A stretch of 59,963 bases of DNA from Brachybacterium timonense (GTDB taxonomy: Bacteria; Actinomycetota; Actinomycetes; Actinomycetales; Dermabacteraceae): assembly GCF_900258505.1 (NCBI RefSeq), contig NZ_LT984895.1, positions 777,468 through 837,430 of the forward strand, written 5' to 3'. Under the pieces are notes generated by a model, which did not search any database, had not been told where the DNA came from, and worked only from the letters and a program-made list of their open reading frames with translations. Of this stretch, positions 26,338 through 34,894 are shown piece by piece. Numbering within the stretch: the first letter of the stretch is position 1; each line of letters starts with the position of its first letter. A program made the translations under genes and the position numbers.

Positions 26338-27356
26338 GGGCGGTGGGGCGTCTCAGCGGTCGCCGCGGTGTCATCGGCCGGGCGGGCTGCCGGCACGGGG
26401 ACGTCGGCCAGCACGGAGTCGATGATGGTGCTGCCCGTGATCGACTGCAGCCACAGCTCAGGCCGCACCGTGACACGGTGATCCAGCGCCGGATGGGCCA
26501 GATCCTTCACATCCTCCGGGATCACATAGTCGCGGCCGCGGATCACCGCGAGCGCTCGCGCACACGTGACCAGGGCCAGAGTGCCGCGCGGCGAGGCGCC
26601 CACGAGCGCATGCGCATGCGACCGCGTGGCCGCGACGAGCGAGACCGCATAGGCGCCCACGGCATCGTCAATGTGGACATCCTCGACAGCGCCCTGCGCC
26701 CCCATCAGCCCGGCAGGGTCGGTGACCTGCGGCACCGACTGCTCCTCGGTGCGTCGACCGATGCGGCGGGCGACCACCTCCCACTCCTGCTCCGCGGTGG
26801 GATACCCGAAGGAGAGCCGCAGCAGGAAGCGGTCCAACTGGGCCTCCGGCAGAGGATAGGTGCCCTCATGCTCCACCGGATTGGCGGTGGCGAGCACGTG
26901 GAAAGGACGTGGCAGCGGGCGCGTGGTGCCCTCCACCGTGACCTGTTTCTCCTGCATCGCCTCGAGCAGGGCCGACTGGGTCTTCGGCGGGGTGCGGTTG
27001 ATCTCGTCGGCCAGCAGCAGACCGGTGAACACCGGCCCGGGGCGGAAGGTGAAGTCACCGGTGCGCTGGTCGAACACCTCGGAGCCGGTGATGTCTGCGG
27101 GCAGCAGATCCGGGGTGAACTGCGCGCGGGTGAAGGGCAGCCCCAGCGCCTGCGCGAAGGATCGCGCGGCCAGGGTCTTGCCGAGGCCCGGCATGTCCTC
27201 CAGCAGCACGTGGCCGCCCGCGAGGATGCCGGCGAGCACCAGCTCGAGCGCCGGGCGTTTGCCCACCACAGCCTGTTCGACGGCGTCCAGCACCGCGCTG
27301 CTGAGCGTCGAGGCCTCCGGGATGGTCATCGCCTGCGGGGTGGGCTCGGTGGTCAT
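26334..27356 (-). CDS. MoxR family AAA+ ATPase
   Basis: The 340-residue ATPase has Walker A in EDMPGLGKTLAARSFA near residue 55, Walker B in LLADEINRTPPKTQSALLEAM, sensor 1 in VLATANPVEHEGTYPLPEAQLDRF and sensor 2 in SPRGTLALVTCARALA. These are the full set of MoxR motifs, so it should be active. MoxR proteins are chaperone-like ATPases that work with DUF58 and vWA partners. Both ends overlap neighbours by four bases, showing translational coupling within the operon. Confidence 0.96.
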   Translation of the reverse strand: MTTEPTPQAMTIPEASTLSSAVLDAVEQAVVGKRPALELVLAGILAGGHVLLEDMPGLGKTLAARSFAQALGLPFTRAQFTPDLLPADITGSEVFDQRTGDFTFRPGPVFTGLLLADEINRTPPKTQSALLEAMQEKQVTVEGTTRPLPRPFHVLATANPVEHEGTYPLPEAQLDRFLLRLSFGYPTAEQEWEVVARRIGRRTEEQSVPQVTDPAGLMGAQGAVEDVHIDDAVGAYAVSLVAATRSHAHALVGASPRGTLALVTCARALAVIRGRDYVIPEDVKDLAHPALDHRVTVRPELWLQSITGSTIIDSVLADVPVPAARPADDTAATAETPHRP

Positions 27357-27859
27357 CGGTCCTCCTGAGGTGGTGCGGAGAGTTCTCTCAGATAGCGGTG
27401 CAGGGTGCGCTGGTCGATGGCGCCGATCTCTGGAGCGTCCGGATCGGTCGAGCGAGCGTCACGAATGAGGCGGGCCAGGGGAGCGCTCAGCGGTGCGGCG
27501 CCCTCGCGATGCTCCCGGTCATCAGCGATATCGCCGAGCACCTGGCCGAGTGCCCGCCCGGTCATGCGTCGGTGCGGCTGGGCGCCGTCGATCATGTCTT
27601 CCAATCGGCGCACGGCCAGGTCATCGCCGTGCGGCGGGGTATCGGTCACATCGGTCTGCAGCGATGGTGTGCCGAGGGCGTCGTCGCGATCCGTCGGCGC
27701 GGAGGCGAGCCACACGATCGTGGCCAGCGCCAGGGCGATGCTCACCGGGATCACCGGATCGAGCACCAGGGCGAAGCGGGAGAGGACCACCACGATGAAC
27801 GCAACAGCCAAGCTCAGGATCAGCGCCCACCGCAGCAGGACGCGCAGCTCATGGATCAT
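27353..27859 (-). CDS. Two-helix membrane protein in the MoxR operon
   Basis: The 168-residue protein has two helices near the N-terminus (LRWALILSLAVAFIVVVLSR and PVSIALALATIVWLAS) and then a soluble, charged domain of about 115 residues with LEDMIDGAQPHRRMTGRALG and a C-terminal RTLHRYLRELS. No family recognised. It lies between DUF4129 and MoxR genes and overlaps both by four bases, so it is very likely part of the same membrane complex. Confidence 0.75.
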   Translation of the reverse strand: MIHELRVLLRWALILSLAVAFIVVVLSRFALVLDPVIPVSIALALATIVWLASAPTDRDDALGTPSLQTDVTDTPPHGDDLAVRRLEDMIDGAQPHRRMTGRALGQVLGDIADDREHREGAAPLSAPLARLIRDARSTDPDAPEIGAIDQRTLHRYLRELSAPPQEDR

Positions 27860-28569
27860 CGCGTCGCCTCCTGCCGCAGCTCGCGGATCTGGGTGGTGAG
27901 ATCCTCGAGCAGTTCACGCCCCTGGTCGAGGTCCGCGTCCGTGAGCGGGTTCGCGTCGAACAGGGCACGGCGGTACAGATCCGCGAAACGCCCAATGGTG
28001 TCGGTATCCAGCGCGAGGCCGCCCAGCACCGTGACCACGTACTCGCGGGTGGTCTGCGACTCTGTGCGACGCACACCGGTTTCGGCGATCATCGCCTCCA
28101 GAGTCTGCCAACTCGTGACCACGGCGTCACGCACATCCATCCCGGTCTCAAGCCGCTCCCGCGCAGCGGTGAGAGCCTCCTCCGCCTCCTGGGCGCTGAG
28201 CTGCGCCTCCGCATCCACCTCCGGGGCCGACGGGGTGGTGCGCGTGCGCAGCTGGGCGGCGCGCCGCAGGATCCAGACGATAAGCAGCAGGAGGCCTGCG
28301 GCGCCGCCCACCATCAGCAGCGTCATGATCGACGCACTCAGGGTGGTCTGCTTCAACTGCTCGGGCTCCGGCTGATCCGAGGGGACCAGGTCTGGCTCCA
28401 TAGAGACTTCCGGTTCCTTCTGCAGCGGTTCGAACTGTGCTGAGCCTTCGGCCGGGGTCGCCAGCACCACGCGGTGCTCGGCGCCGCTGCCCAGAGCCAC
28501 GATCGAAACAAGCGCCAGCACCGCGGCCAGCAGAGCGGCGGCGCGTCCACGCGGTGTCAGGTCGTTCAT
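27856..28569 (-). CDS. DUF4129 domain-containing membrane protein
   Basis: The 237-residue protein has an N-terminal signal or helix (AALLAAVLALVSIVALGSG), an exported segment, a second helix (IMTLLMVGGAAGLLLLIVWIL, about 98-120) and a cytoplasmic DUF4129 domain. Conserved features are ESQTTREYVVTVL and FADLYRRALFDANPLTDAD, which match the TxxEy...Y..a.F...p pattern. DUF4129 domains accompany MoxR-DUF58 genes widely in actinobacteria. It overlaps the methyltransferase stop and the next gene by four bases each. Confidence 0.88.
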   Translation of the reverse strand: MNDLTPRGRAAALLAAVLALVSIVALGSGAEHRVVLATPAEGSAQFEPLQKEPEVSMEPDLVPSDQPEPEQLKQTTLSASIMTLLMVGGAAGLLLLIVWILRRAAQLRTRTTPSAPEVDAEAQLSAQEAEEALTAARERLETGMDVRDAVVTSWQTLEAMIAETGVRRTESQTTREYVVTVLGGLALDTDTIGRFADLYRRALFDANPLTDADLDQGRELLEDLTTQIRELRQEATR

Positions 28570-29822
28570 GCGGCTCCCTTCGCGTCATGCGGCTGCGCCA
28601 CGATCACTACCTGCTCTCCCGCGGCACGGGTGAGGATCAGTGTCGCGGAACCATCGCCGAAACGACGTGGACGCAGTTTCCGGCGCAGCTCCTCCGGTTC
28701 TACGGCGGTGCCGCGTTTCTTGATCTCCAGCACGCCGATGCGGTGGTGGCGCAGATAGGAGGTGAGGGCTTTGAGGGAGAACGGCATCACGTCGTGAACA
28801 GCGAAGCCGCGCGCAAACGGGGTCGCGACGAGTTCCTCACCGGTGAGGTAGGCGATCGTTGGATCCACGGTGCGGGCATGCAGCTGAGTGGCCAGGGCAG
28901 CGAGCAGCCCGGCGCGCAGCACCGCGCCGTCGGGCTCGTAGAGGTGCGCCCCGATCGCGCCGACGGGTACGTCATCGGGGGCCGGGTCTGTGGCGCTGCG
29001 GCTCAGCTGGTGCGTGCCGGCGCGGTCGATCACGAGGGCGGAGGTGAGGATTCCGGGCTCGGCGAGTGGACCGAACCAGCTGGTGGCCTCGAGCACCTGC
29101 CCGTGCCACGACGTCCATTGCGTTTCGGTGCGCTCCGGCAGTGCGGCTCTGTCGATCGCGGGGGAGAGCTTCACACCGAGAGGGCCGTCTGCGCCATCGG
29201 ACCCGAGTCGGGAGGCCAGTGCGGTGACGAAGGACAGTGGTGGCTCGTACGCCTCCGGGTCGTGCACGCGGCGAGCTCGGGCCCCGTCGCGCCGCACCCG
29301 GCGCCGGGCTGGGTCCAGCCAGATGCCGTCGGTCGCCGACGGATCATGGTCCTCCGCGCTGCCGCACAGCACCCGTGCCGTGGGGAACGGTCGCAGATTC
29401 ACTGCCGCCACCGCTGCCGTGAGCTCGTCGCGATCCGCCGCCTGCACTCGAAGGCCGCGGCTCGCCAGAGCCATGGCATCACCCCCGATGCCACAGCCCA
29501 GATCGGCGACGGAGGTGAGACCGACGCGGCGAAAACGCTCCGCGTGTTGCGTGGCGATCTCCTGGCGGGTGGACTGCTCCAGCCCATCCTCGGTGAACAG
29601 CATGGCGCAGGCGCGCTCCCCGAATTTCTCGCGTGCCCGAGCCCGCAGTCGTGCCTGCGTCAGCACGGCAGCGACCGTCGCCGGGTCGTGCCCCTCGGCG
29701 CGCAGGCGCTCGCCGATACTCAGCGCCCGGGACTCGTCGTACTCCCCGAGGCCCTGCAGCAGCGCCCAGCCCTCCGGTTGCAGCACCGGGAGGACGGAGC
29801 GGGCTCGCGCGTCATCACTCAC
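28566..29822 (-). CDS. SAM-dependent methyltransferase with THUMP-like C-terminal domain
   Basis: The 418-residue protein has a helical N-terminal region, a Rossmann methyltransferase domain and a C-terminal THUMP-like domain. SAM motif I is VADLGCGIGGDAMALA near residue 105; LDPARRRVRRDG is a motif-IV-like stretch seen in this family. The tail has IGVLEIKKRGTAVEPEELRRKL. Substrate is unknown; an RNA is plausible from the THUMP-like domain. I place the start at GTG 29822, which overlaps the stop of the oxidoreductase by eight bases and has GGGGGA upstream. A much longer frame runs through the oxidoreductase and is a shadow. Confidence 0.85.
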   Translation of the reverse strand: MSDDARARSVLPVLQPEGWALLQGLGEYDESRALSIGERLRAEGHDPATVAAVLTQARLRARAREKFGERACAMLFTEDGLEQSTRQEIATQHAERFRRVGLTSVADLGCGIGGDAMALASRGLRVQAADRDELTAAVAAVNLRPFPTARVLCGSAEDHDPSATDGIWLDPARRRVRRDGARARRVHDPEAYEPPLSFVTALASRLGSDGADGPLGVKLSPAIDRAALPERTETQWTSWHGQVLEATSWFGPLAEPGILTSALVIDRAGTHQLSRSATDPAPDDVPVGAIGAHLYEPDGAVLRAGLLAALATQLHARTVDPTIAYLTGEELVATPFARGFAVHDVMPFSLKALTSYLRHHRIGVLEIKKRGTAVEPEELRRKLRPRRFGDGSATLILTRAAGEQVVIVAQPHDAKGAA

Positions 29823-30813
29823 CGCGTCCCCCGCGTAGATCCACCACGATCTTCCCGCGCGTATGGCCCTCATGAAGCCGCCGCTGGCCCTCAGCGATCG
29901 ACGCCAGCGGCAGCACCTCGCTGACCTCCACATCGCAGTGCCCGCTGCGCTGCAAAGCCACGAGGCGATCGAGCCGTTCCCGGCCCGAGACGATCCGCGG
30001 GATGCGTGCATCCACCCCGCGTTCTCGGGCCGGTGCGAGATCCGCGAGCGAGGGCAGCACAACGATCCGCCCGCCCTCGGCGAGCACATCGAAGCTCGGC
30101 TCGAACGTTGTGAAGTAGTGAGTGTCCAGCACGAGATCCACCCCCCGGCCCCCGGTGGCCTGCTGGATCGTCTGGCGCCAGTCGACCTGGTCATAGGGGA
30201 TCGGTTCCGCGCCAAGCGCACGGATCCGCTCCGCGTTCTGCGCTCGGCCCGTGGCCCAGACGCGACGCGCCCCTTTCTGCAGGGCGATCTGCACCAGCAG
30301 CTGACCGACCCCGCCGCTGCCGCCGTGAATCAGCACATCGGCGCCCGCCTGCAGCTCACCGGCATCCTCGATCGCGGCCAGTGCCGTGAGCCCCGCGAGT
30401 GCGAGGCCTGCGTACTGGGGCAGCTGATCGGGCAGTGCCTCAAGCGGCACCGGCGCCACGTCATCAGCAGCGATCGCCACGAGGTCTGCCGCGGTGCCGC
30501 GGGCATCCTCCAGGTTCCGCATGCCGAACACGACCGTGCCGGGAGCAACACCGCGTGCGGCCAGCTCGCACTCATCCAGCCCCTCACCGCCACCGAGAAC
30601 CGTGCCCACGAGCTCCCGGCCCGTACCCGCGGGCAGCTGCAGGTGGCGGGCCCGTCCCGAGGAGCCATCCCGGATCTTCCCGTCCAGGGGGTTCAAGCCG
30701 ATCATCTCTACGCGCACAAGCAGTTCCCCGGGACCCGGCACCGACTCGGGGGCGTCCTCGTGCAGAGTGAGCACCTCGGGGCCGCCGAATTCCTCGTACC
30801 TGATCTCGCGCAT
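29815..30813 (-). CDS. Zinc-binding-dehydrogenase-like NADP oxidoreductase (quinone reductase type)
   Basis: The 332-residue protein belongs to the quinone oxidoreductase branch of the MDR superfamily. It begins MREIRYEEFGGPEVLTL and has GLNPLDGKIRDG, the nucleotide-binding motif IHGGSGGVGQLLVQIALQKGA, and LDTHYFTTFEPSFDVLAEGG. Catalytic zinc ligands are absent, as in NADPH:quinone reductases. Upstream in-frame ATGs at 30822 and 30825 are possible starts. A frame extending to 31701 lies antisense to the moeA-like gene and is rejected. It is the first gene of the overlapping operon that includes the MoxR module. Confidence 0.88.
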   Translation of the reverse strand: MREIRYEEFGGPEVLTLHEDAPESVPGPGELLVRVEMIGLNPLDGKIRDGSSGRARHLQLPAGTGRELVGTVLGGGEGLDECELAARGVAPGTVVFGMRNLEDARGTAADLVAIAADDVAPVPLEALPDQLPQYAGLALAGLTALAAIEDAGELQAGADVLIHGGSGGVGQLLVQIALQKGARRVWATGRAQNAERIRALGAEPIPYDQVDWRQTIQQATGGRGVDLVLDTHYFTTFEPSFDVLAEGGRIVVLPSLADLAPARERGVDARIPRIVSGRERLDRLVALQRSGHCDVEVSEVLPLASIAEGQRRLHEGHTRGKIVVDLRGGRGE

Positions 30814-30910
30814 GGTCCCCATCATGCCCCGCTGAGCGACAATGGGCGGCGACTGTGGACACGAATCGTGGATCGAGCGGATCGATCGACGAGATCGAGC
30901 AGGAGGATGC

Positions 30911-32158
30911 GTGAGGTCCGATCCCCATCGTGGCGCCCTGGGTGTCGATGCCTGGCGGGCAGCGCTCGGCACCGAGCAGACGGTGCGCCGACGCCCTGAT
31001 GCGACGGATCTGCTGGCGGCGCCGGAGCAGGCCGTCGGCCGGATCCTCGCCGATGACGTGCAGGCCCCGGAGGACGTGCCCGCAATGCCGCTCGCCGCGA
31101 TGGATGGCTTCGCCGTGCGCCGCAGCGACCTCGATGCCAGCGGCACGACACGCCTGCCGGTCACCGCCGACCTTGCCGCGCAGCCCGGCCAGCCGTCACC
31201 CCTGCAGCCCGGCAGCGCCGCCCGCATCATGACCGGCGCCCCGGTTCCTGCCGGTGCGGATGCCGTGATCGAGGTGGAGGCCACCGACGCTGATCCTGTT
31301 GGCCCCTGTCCGCACGAGGTCACTATTCGCCTGGACCAGCTCCCGGCCCTGGGACGGCACGTGCGCGGCATCGGAGAGGAAGTCGCCAGCGGCCAGACGA
31401 TGGCGTGTGCGGGGGAGCGCGTCACGGCCGGTCTGGTGGGGCTCGCGCTGCAGCTGGGACTCACCACACTGCCCGTTCTCGCAGCGCCGCGCGTGGGCGT
31501 GGTGGTGACCGGGGATGAGCTCGCCGCTCCCGGTGAGCAGATCCGCGCCGGCACGGTGCGCGAGTCCAACGGCGCTATGCTCGCGGCCGCCCTGAGCTGT
31601 GCGGGCGCCGTCACGCGTATCGAACGCTGCGGGGATGATCCTGCTGCTCTGCGTGCCCTGCTGGAGGAACTCGCCGAACAGAGCGACCTCGTGCTCACCA
31701 CGGGCGGTATCGGCTACGGAGCCTACGACGTGGTCAAGGCGGCTCTCGGCCCAAGGGGCACGGGCACGAGCACCTTCGAACACCTCGCCTTGCGCCCCGG
31801 CGGCCCGCAGGGACGCGGGCACCTCAGCGGTGGCGTGCCTGTCGTGCACCTGCCCGGCACCCCCGTCGGGGCGTACGTCGGATTCCACCTGTTCGTCCGG
31901 CCACTGCTGGACCCGTCCGCCCCCCAGATCCTGCCGGCGGCGGCGCCACTGAACAGCGTCGCCCCGCGGAGCCGCCGCCACGGCACCCTGGTGCGTGCCG
32001 CACGCACGGTGCCTGGAGAGCACGACGATCAGGGGCGGCCGCTGCTCGAGATCCTGCCCGGGCATCGGCTCGCGCCGTATGGGCGAGCGGATGCGCTCCT
32101 GCTCACCGATATCGGTGACGACGGCGTGGAGCACACCCGGATGCTGTCGCTGCGCTGA
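30911..32158 (+). CDS. MoeA family molybdopterin molybdotransferase, divergent paralogue
   Basis: The 415-residue protein matches MoeA, which inserts molybdate into adenylated molybdopterin. Motifs: LAAMDGFAVRRSDL, GSAARIMTGAPVPAGADAVIEVE, VVVTGDELAAPGEQI, TTGGIGYGAYDVVKAAL and VVHLPGTPVGAYVGF. In the second MoeA of this window the last two read SSGGVSAGAYEPVR and ALPGNPVSALLSV, which is closer to the family norm; this copy has changed GVS to GIG and GNPVS to GTPVG. It may therefore be specialised. The GTG start has AGGAGG four bases upstream. It lies 8.3 kb from the main Moco cluster. Confidence 0.85.
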   Translation: MRSDPHRGALGVDAWRAALGTEQTVRRRPDATDLLAAPEQAVGRILADDVQAPEDVPAMPLAAMDGFAVRRSDLDASGTTRLPVTADLAAQPGQPSPLQPGSAARIMTGAPVPAGADAVIEVEATDADPVGPCPHEVTIRLDQLPALGRHVRGIGEEVASGQTMACAGERVTAGLVGLALQLGLTTLPVLAAPRVGVVVTGDELAAPGEQIRAGTVRESNGAMLAAALSCAGAVTRIERCGDDPAALRALLEELAEQSDLVLTTGGIGYGAYDVVKAALGPRGTGTSTFEHLALRPGGPQGRGHLSGGVPVVHLPGTPVGAYVGFHLFVRPLLDPSAPQILPAAAPLNSVAPRSRRHGTLVRAARTVPGEHDDQGRPLLEILPGHRLAPYGRADALLLTDIGDDGVEHTRMLSLR

Positions 32159-32173
32159 GCGCCGACGGCGCGT

Positions 32174-32225
32174 GGCGAGGACAGAGTGCCGACGGGTCGC
32201 GGCGAGGACACTGAGCACCGACGGG
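32174..32225 (+). repeat. Imperfect 23-25 bp direct repeat
   Basis: GGCGAGGACAGAGTGCCGAC (32174-32193) and GGCGAGGACACTGAGCACCGAC (32201-32222), each followed by GGG, are related copies 27 bases apart in the gap between the MoeA-like and PH-like genes. Similar short duplications precede several other leaderless genes here. Confidence 0.5.
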
Positions 32226-32334
32226 GCGCCCCAGGGTCGGCACGGGCCGATGAAGCGCGCAGGCTGGTGGAACGCGTGGGGCCTGGCGCGCGCCGAAGAC
32301 GGACGCACGTGAGGCCGTCCCGTAGCGTGTGCGC

Positions 32335-33003
32335 ATGACGTCTCCGCGCCGCCCGCATGTCGCCGATCCCGGCGGCACGATCCACCTGCGCCCTCACGGG
32401 GCGACCATTCTCTGCATCATCGTCTGGGCACTGGTCGGGCTGATCGTGGGGGATTCCCTGCTGCGTGCTGGGGCCGCCTCGCTGCCCGCCCTGCCATTCG
32501 CCCTGCTCATCTGTGCGCTGGTGTGGGCGGTGCTGTGGGCGCCGCGTGTCGTGCTGCGCGATGAGGCCGTGGAGGTGCGCAACGTTCTTGTCACCTACCT
32601 GCTGCCATTCACGGCGATCCACGACGTGCGGATCGGCGCGATGCTGCGCTTCGATGTGGCCCGACCGGACGGCAGCGAGCGCACGATCACGGCCTGGAAC
32701 GCCCCGACTCTGGGGAAAGTAAAGGGACCATCCGCGCGGGAGATGCGCGAGGCGCGCACCGTCGGGCATCGCCTGGCGAGTGCGAGCGAGCGCCTGCTGC
32801 AGGATCAGGCGGCCTGCCGTTCGTCGGTAATCCGCGCACGGTGGTCACGAGCACAGGAACGGGCCCAGGACCGGGCACAGCCAGCATCCGCGGCGGGCCC
32901 GGAGCATTCTGGTAGCGCGGTGGCGACGCAGCGCCCGAACGGCATCGTCATTGCCACGCTCGGCGTGCTCATTGTGCTCGTTGCCTGGCAGCTTGTGCGC
33001 TGA
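32335..33003 (+). CDS. Bacterial PH-domain-like membrane protein
   Basis: The 222-residue protein has two membrane helices (TILCIIVWALVGLIVGDSLL and LPALPFALLICALVWAVLWA), a PH-like segment (RVVLRDEAVEVRNVLVTYLLPFTAIHDVRI), a charged Gln/Arg/Ala region and a C-terminal helix. The layout matches actinobacterial bPH_6-type proteins of unknown function. The ATG lies six bases after TAGCGT (32323-32328), a leaderless start, which fits the lack of a ribosome site. It is convergent with the peptide importer operon, with a terminator hairpin between. Confidence 0.75.
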   Translation: MTSPRRPHVADPGGTIHLRPHGATILCIIVWALVGLIVGDSLLRAGAASLPALPFALLICALVWAVLWAPRVVLRDEAVEVRNVLVTYLLPFTAIHDVRIGAMLRFDVARPDGSERTITAWNAPTLGKVKGPSAREMREARTVGHRLASASERLLQDQAACRSSVIRARWSRAQERAQDRAQPASAAGPEHSGSAVATQRPNGIVIATLGVLIVLVAWQLVR

Positions 33004-33067
33004 GGTCCCTGCCGCAGCTCGCAGGAAAGCTGCCGCGTCGCAATACAGCTACCCTCCCCACATGCGG

Positions 33068-33097
33068 GAGGCCCGACCGCCGCAGCGATCGGGCCTC
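33068..33097. terminator. Terminator hairpin between convergent genes
   Basis: GAGGCCCGA and TCGGGCCTC form a nine-base stem with a twelve-base loop. It lies 65 bases after the PH-like gene and 47 bases after the peptide importer operon, so it can serve both directions. Confidence 0.75.
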
Positions 33098-33143
33098 CTC
33101 AGCGTAGAGACTCGTCGGAAGCCTCAGCGTGAAGCGTCGAGAA

Positions 33144-34862
33144 TCAGGCCTCGATGCCCACCTGCGTCCAGTCGGTCGACTCGAACATCTTGGCGCCGTG
33201 GTTCACCACGCCCTTCTTCACGCCCACGATGTTCGGTGTGGCGTAGAACGGGATGCACACGAAGGACGCCGCGATCTTCTTCGAGATCTCATTGGCGATC
33301 TTCTTGCGCTCGTCGGGATCGAAGTTCGACGTCAGGTCCTTCAGCAGCGGCTCGATGGACTCATCCGCGAAGTTCGTGAAGTTCTGCTGCGACTCCTTCG
33401 GGTAGAACAGGTTCGCGGAGGAGGTCTCCGGGAACTGCGAACCCACCCACGAGAAGGTCACGGCGTCGAACTGCTTGGGCGTGATGTAGTCGTCGAAGTA
33501 CGCGTCCGAGGGGACAGTCTTCATCTCGACGTTCAGGCCCAGCGCATTGAGGTTCGTTTGCACCTGGCGGGCGCGATCAGAGTTGGACTTCGCATCCGCG
33601 GGAACGATGACGGCCATGTCGAAGGTCTTGCCGTCCTTCTTGCGCTTGTCGCCCTCCAGCTTCCACCCGGCCTCATCCAGCAGCTTCCCGGCCGCCTCAG
33701 GGTCGAACTCGAGGCCGTCGAAGGAATCCTCGTAGCCTTCCTGACCAGGCATGTAGTAGAAGTTGTCCTGGAGGACGACCGGAGCCTCGAGAGGATCCAC
33801 CACGGCGCGGCCAATCGCCTTGCGGTCGATGCCTCGAGCGAAGGCCTCACGCACCTTGACGTCGTCCAGGTTGCCGTTGGCGCCCTGCGTGTTGATCGTC
33901 AGGTGGGACCAGGTCAGGCCGTTGGTCTTCTGGATCTCGGCGTCCTTACGGGTCTTCGCCTGGCTCAGCACGTCGCCATTGGCGATGTCCAGCACGTCGA
34001 TCTCACCGTTGGCGAAGGACTGCGGCTGAGTGGTCTGGTCAACCACAGAGAAGATGACCTTCTCGAGCTTGGGCTTGCGGCCCCACCAGTTCTCGTTGTG
34101 CTTGAGGGTGACCACGCCACCGGTCGTGTCGATGTTCTCCACCGTGAAGGGGCCCTTGGACGGGGTGGGAGTTGCCACGTGGTCCTCGTTCCACGCCTTC
34201 GGGGTGGCCGAGACCGTCTTGGGCACATCCGGGTGCAGGCAGGTGATCCAGTCGATGAACTTCTCGGCGTAGTGGATCTCTGCGGTGTATTCGTCGTCGG
34301 TCTGCTTGATCTCCTTGATGGATTCCCAGCCGACAGTGGTGACAGTGATGAACTCCCCGTTGGAGCCGTTATTGGCCTTCCACTGGGAGATCAGATCCTC
34401 GATCACGATCGGGGAGCCGTCATCCCACTTCGCGTCCTTGTTGTACTTCACGGTGACGATCTGCGGATCCTCGGAGGTCAGCTCCGCGGACTCGATGTAG
34501 TCCGGGTTCAGCGTCTTCTCACCGGTCTCGGAGGCGATGATCTCGGCGCTGGTGCCCATCGGGCCGCGGATCGAGGTGAGGTCAGCGAGGTTGCCGTCCG
34601 CGTGGTTCGAGTTCCAGTTGTTCGGCAGCTGGGAGACGGCCATCTTCAGGGTGCCGCCCTCAGGGACCTGGTCGTAGTCGAGACGCTTAAAGGCGGTCGG
34701 AGGCAGCTCGGCCTGTTCCTTCGCCTTCTCCTCGTTCTCCTTATCCGCGGCCTTCTGCTGCTCCTCGGCAGACTTCTGGCCTCCGCAGGCGGCAAGCGCG
34801 GCAGCACTGCCGACGATGCCGGTGCCTGCAAGGAACAGGCGACGGGTGCTGGTGATCTTCAT
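33144..34862 (-). CDS. Peptide ABC transporter substrate-binding lipoprotein (family 5)
   Basis: The 572-residue protein captures oligopeptides or dipeptides outside the membrane. It has a lipoprotein signal (TRRLFLAGTGIVGSAAALAACGG with lipobox LAAC, Cys about 26), a Lys/Glu/Gln-rich linker, and the family 5 SBP fold with YTVKYNKDAKWDDGSPI-type and VREAFARGIDRKAI motifs. The length is normal for DppA/OppA. I take the ATG at 34862; an upstream frame encodes no further signal. It is the last gene of the operon, 32 bases after the ATPase gene. Ligand type is inferred from the family. Confidence 0.95.
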   Translation of the reverse strand: MKITSTRRLFLAGTGIVGSAAALAACGGQKSAEEQQKAADKENEEKAKEQAELPPTAFKRLDYDQVPEGGTLKMAVSQLPNNWNSNHADGNLADLTSIRGPMGTSAEIIASETGEKTLNPDYIESAELTSEDPQIVTVKYNKDAKWDDGSPIVIEDLISQWKANNGSNGEFITVTTVGWESIKEIKQTDDEYTAEIHYAEKFIDWITCLHPDVPKTVSATPKAWNEDHVATPTPSKGPFTVENIDTTGGVVTLKHNENWWGRKPKLEKVIFSVVDQTTQPQSFANGEIDVLDIANGDVLSQAKTRKDAEIQKTNGLTWSHLTINTQGANGNLDDVKVREAFARGIDRKAIGRAVVDPLEAPVVLQDNFYYMPGQEGYEDSFDGLEFDPEAAGKLLDEAGWKLEGDKRKKDGKTFDMAVIVPADAKSNSDRARQVQTNLNALGLNVEMKTVPSDAYFDDYITPKQFDAVTFSWVGSQFPETSSANLFYPKESQQNFTNFADESIEPLLKDLTSNFDPDERKKIANEISKKIAASFVCIPFYATPNIVGVKKGVVNHGAKMFESTDWTQVGIEA

Positions 34863-34894
34863 GGGAGATACCTCTTCCTGGGTGGGGTGGTCCG

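Noticed and set aside
30814..31701. N-terminal extension of the quinone oxidoreductase over the MoeA-like gene
   Set aside because: The oxidoreductase family starts at MREIRYEEFG; the extension is antisense to MoeA and simple in composition.
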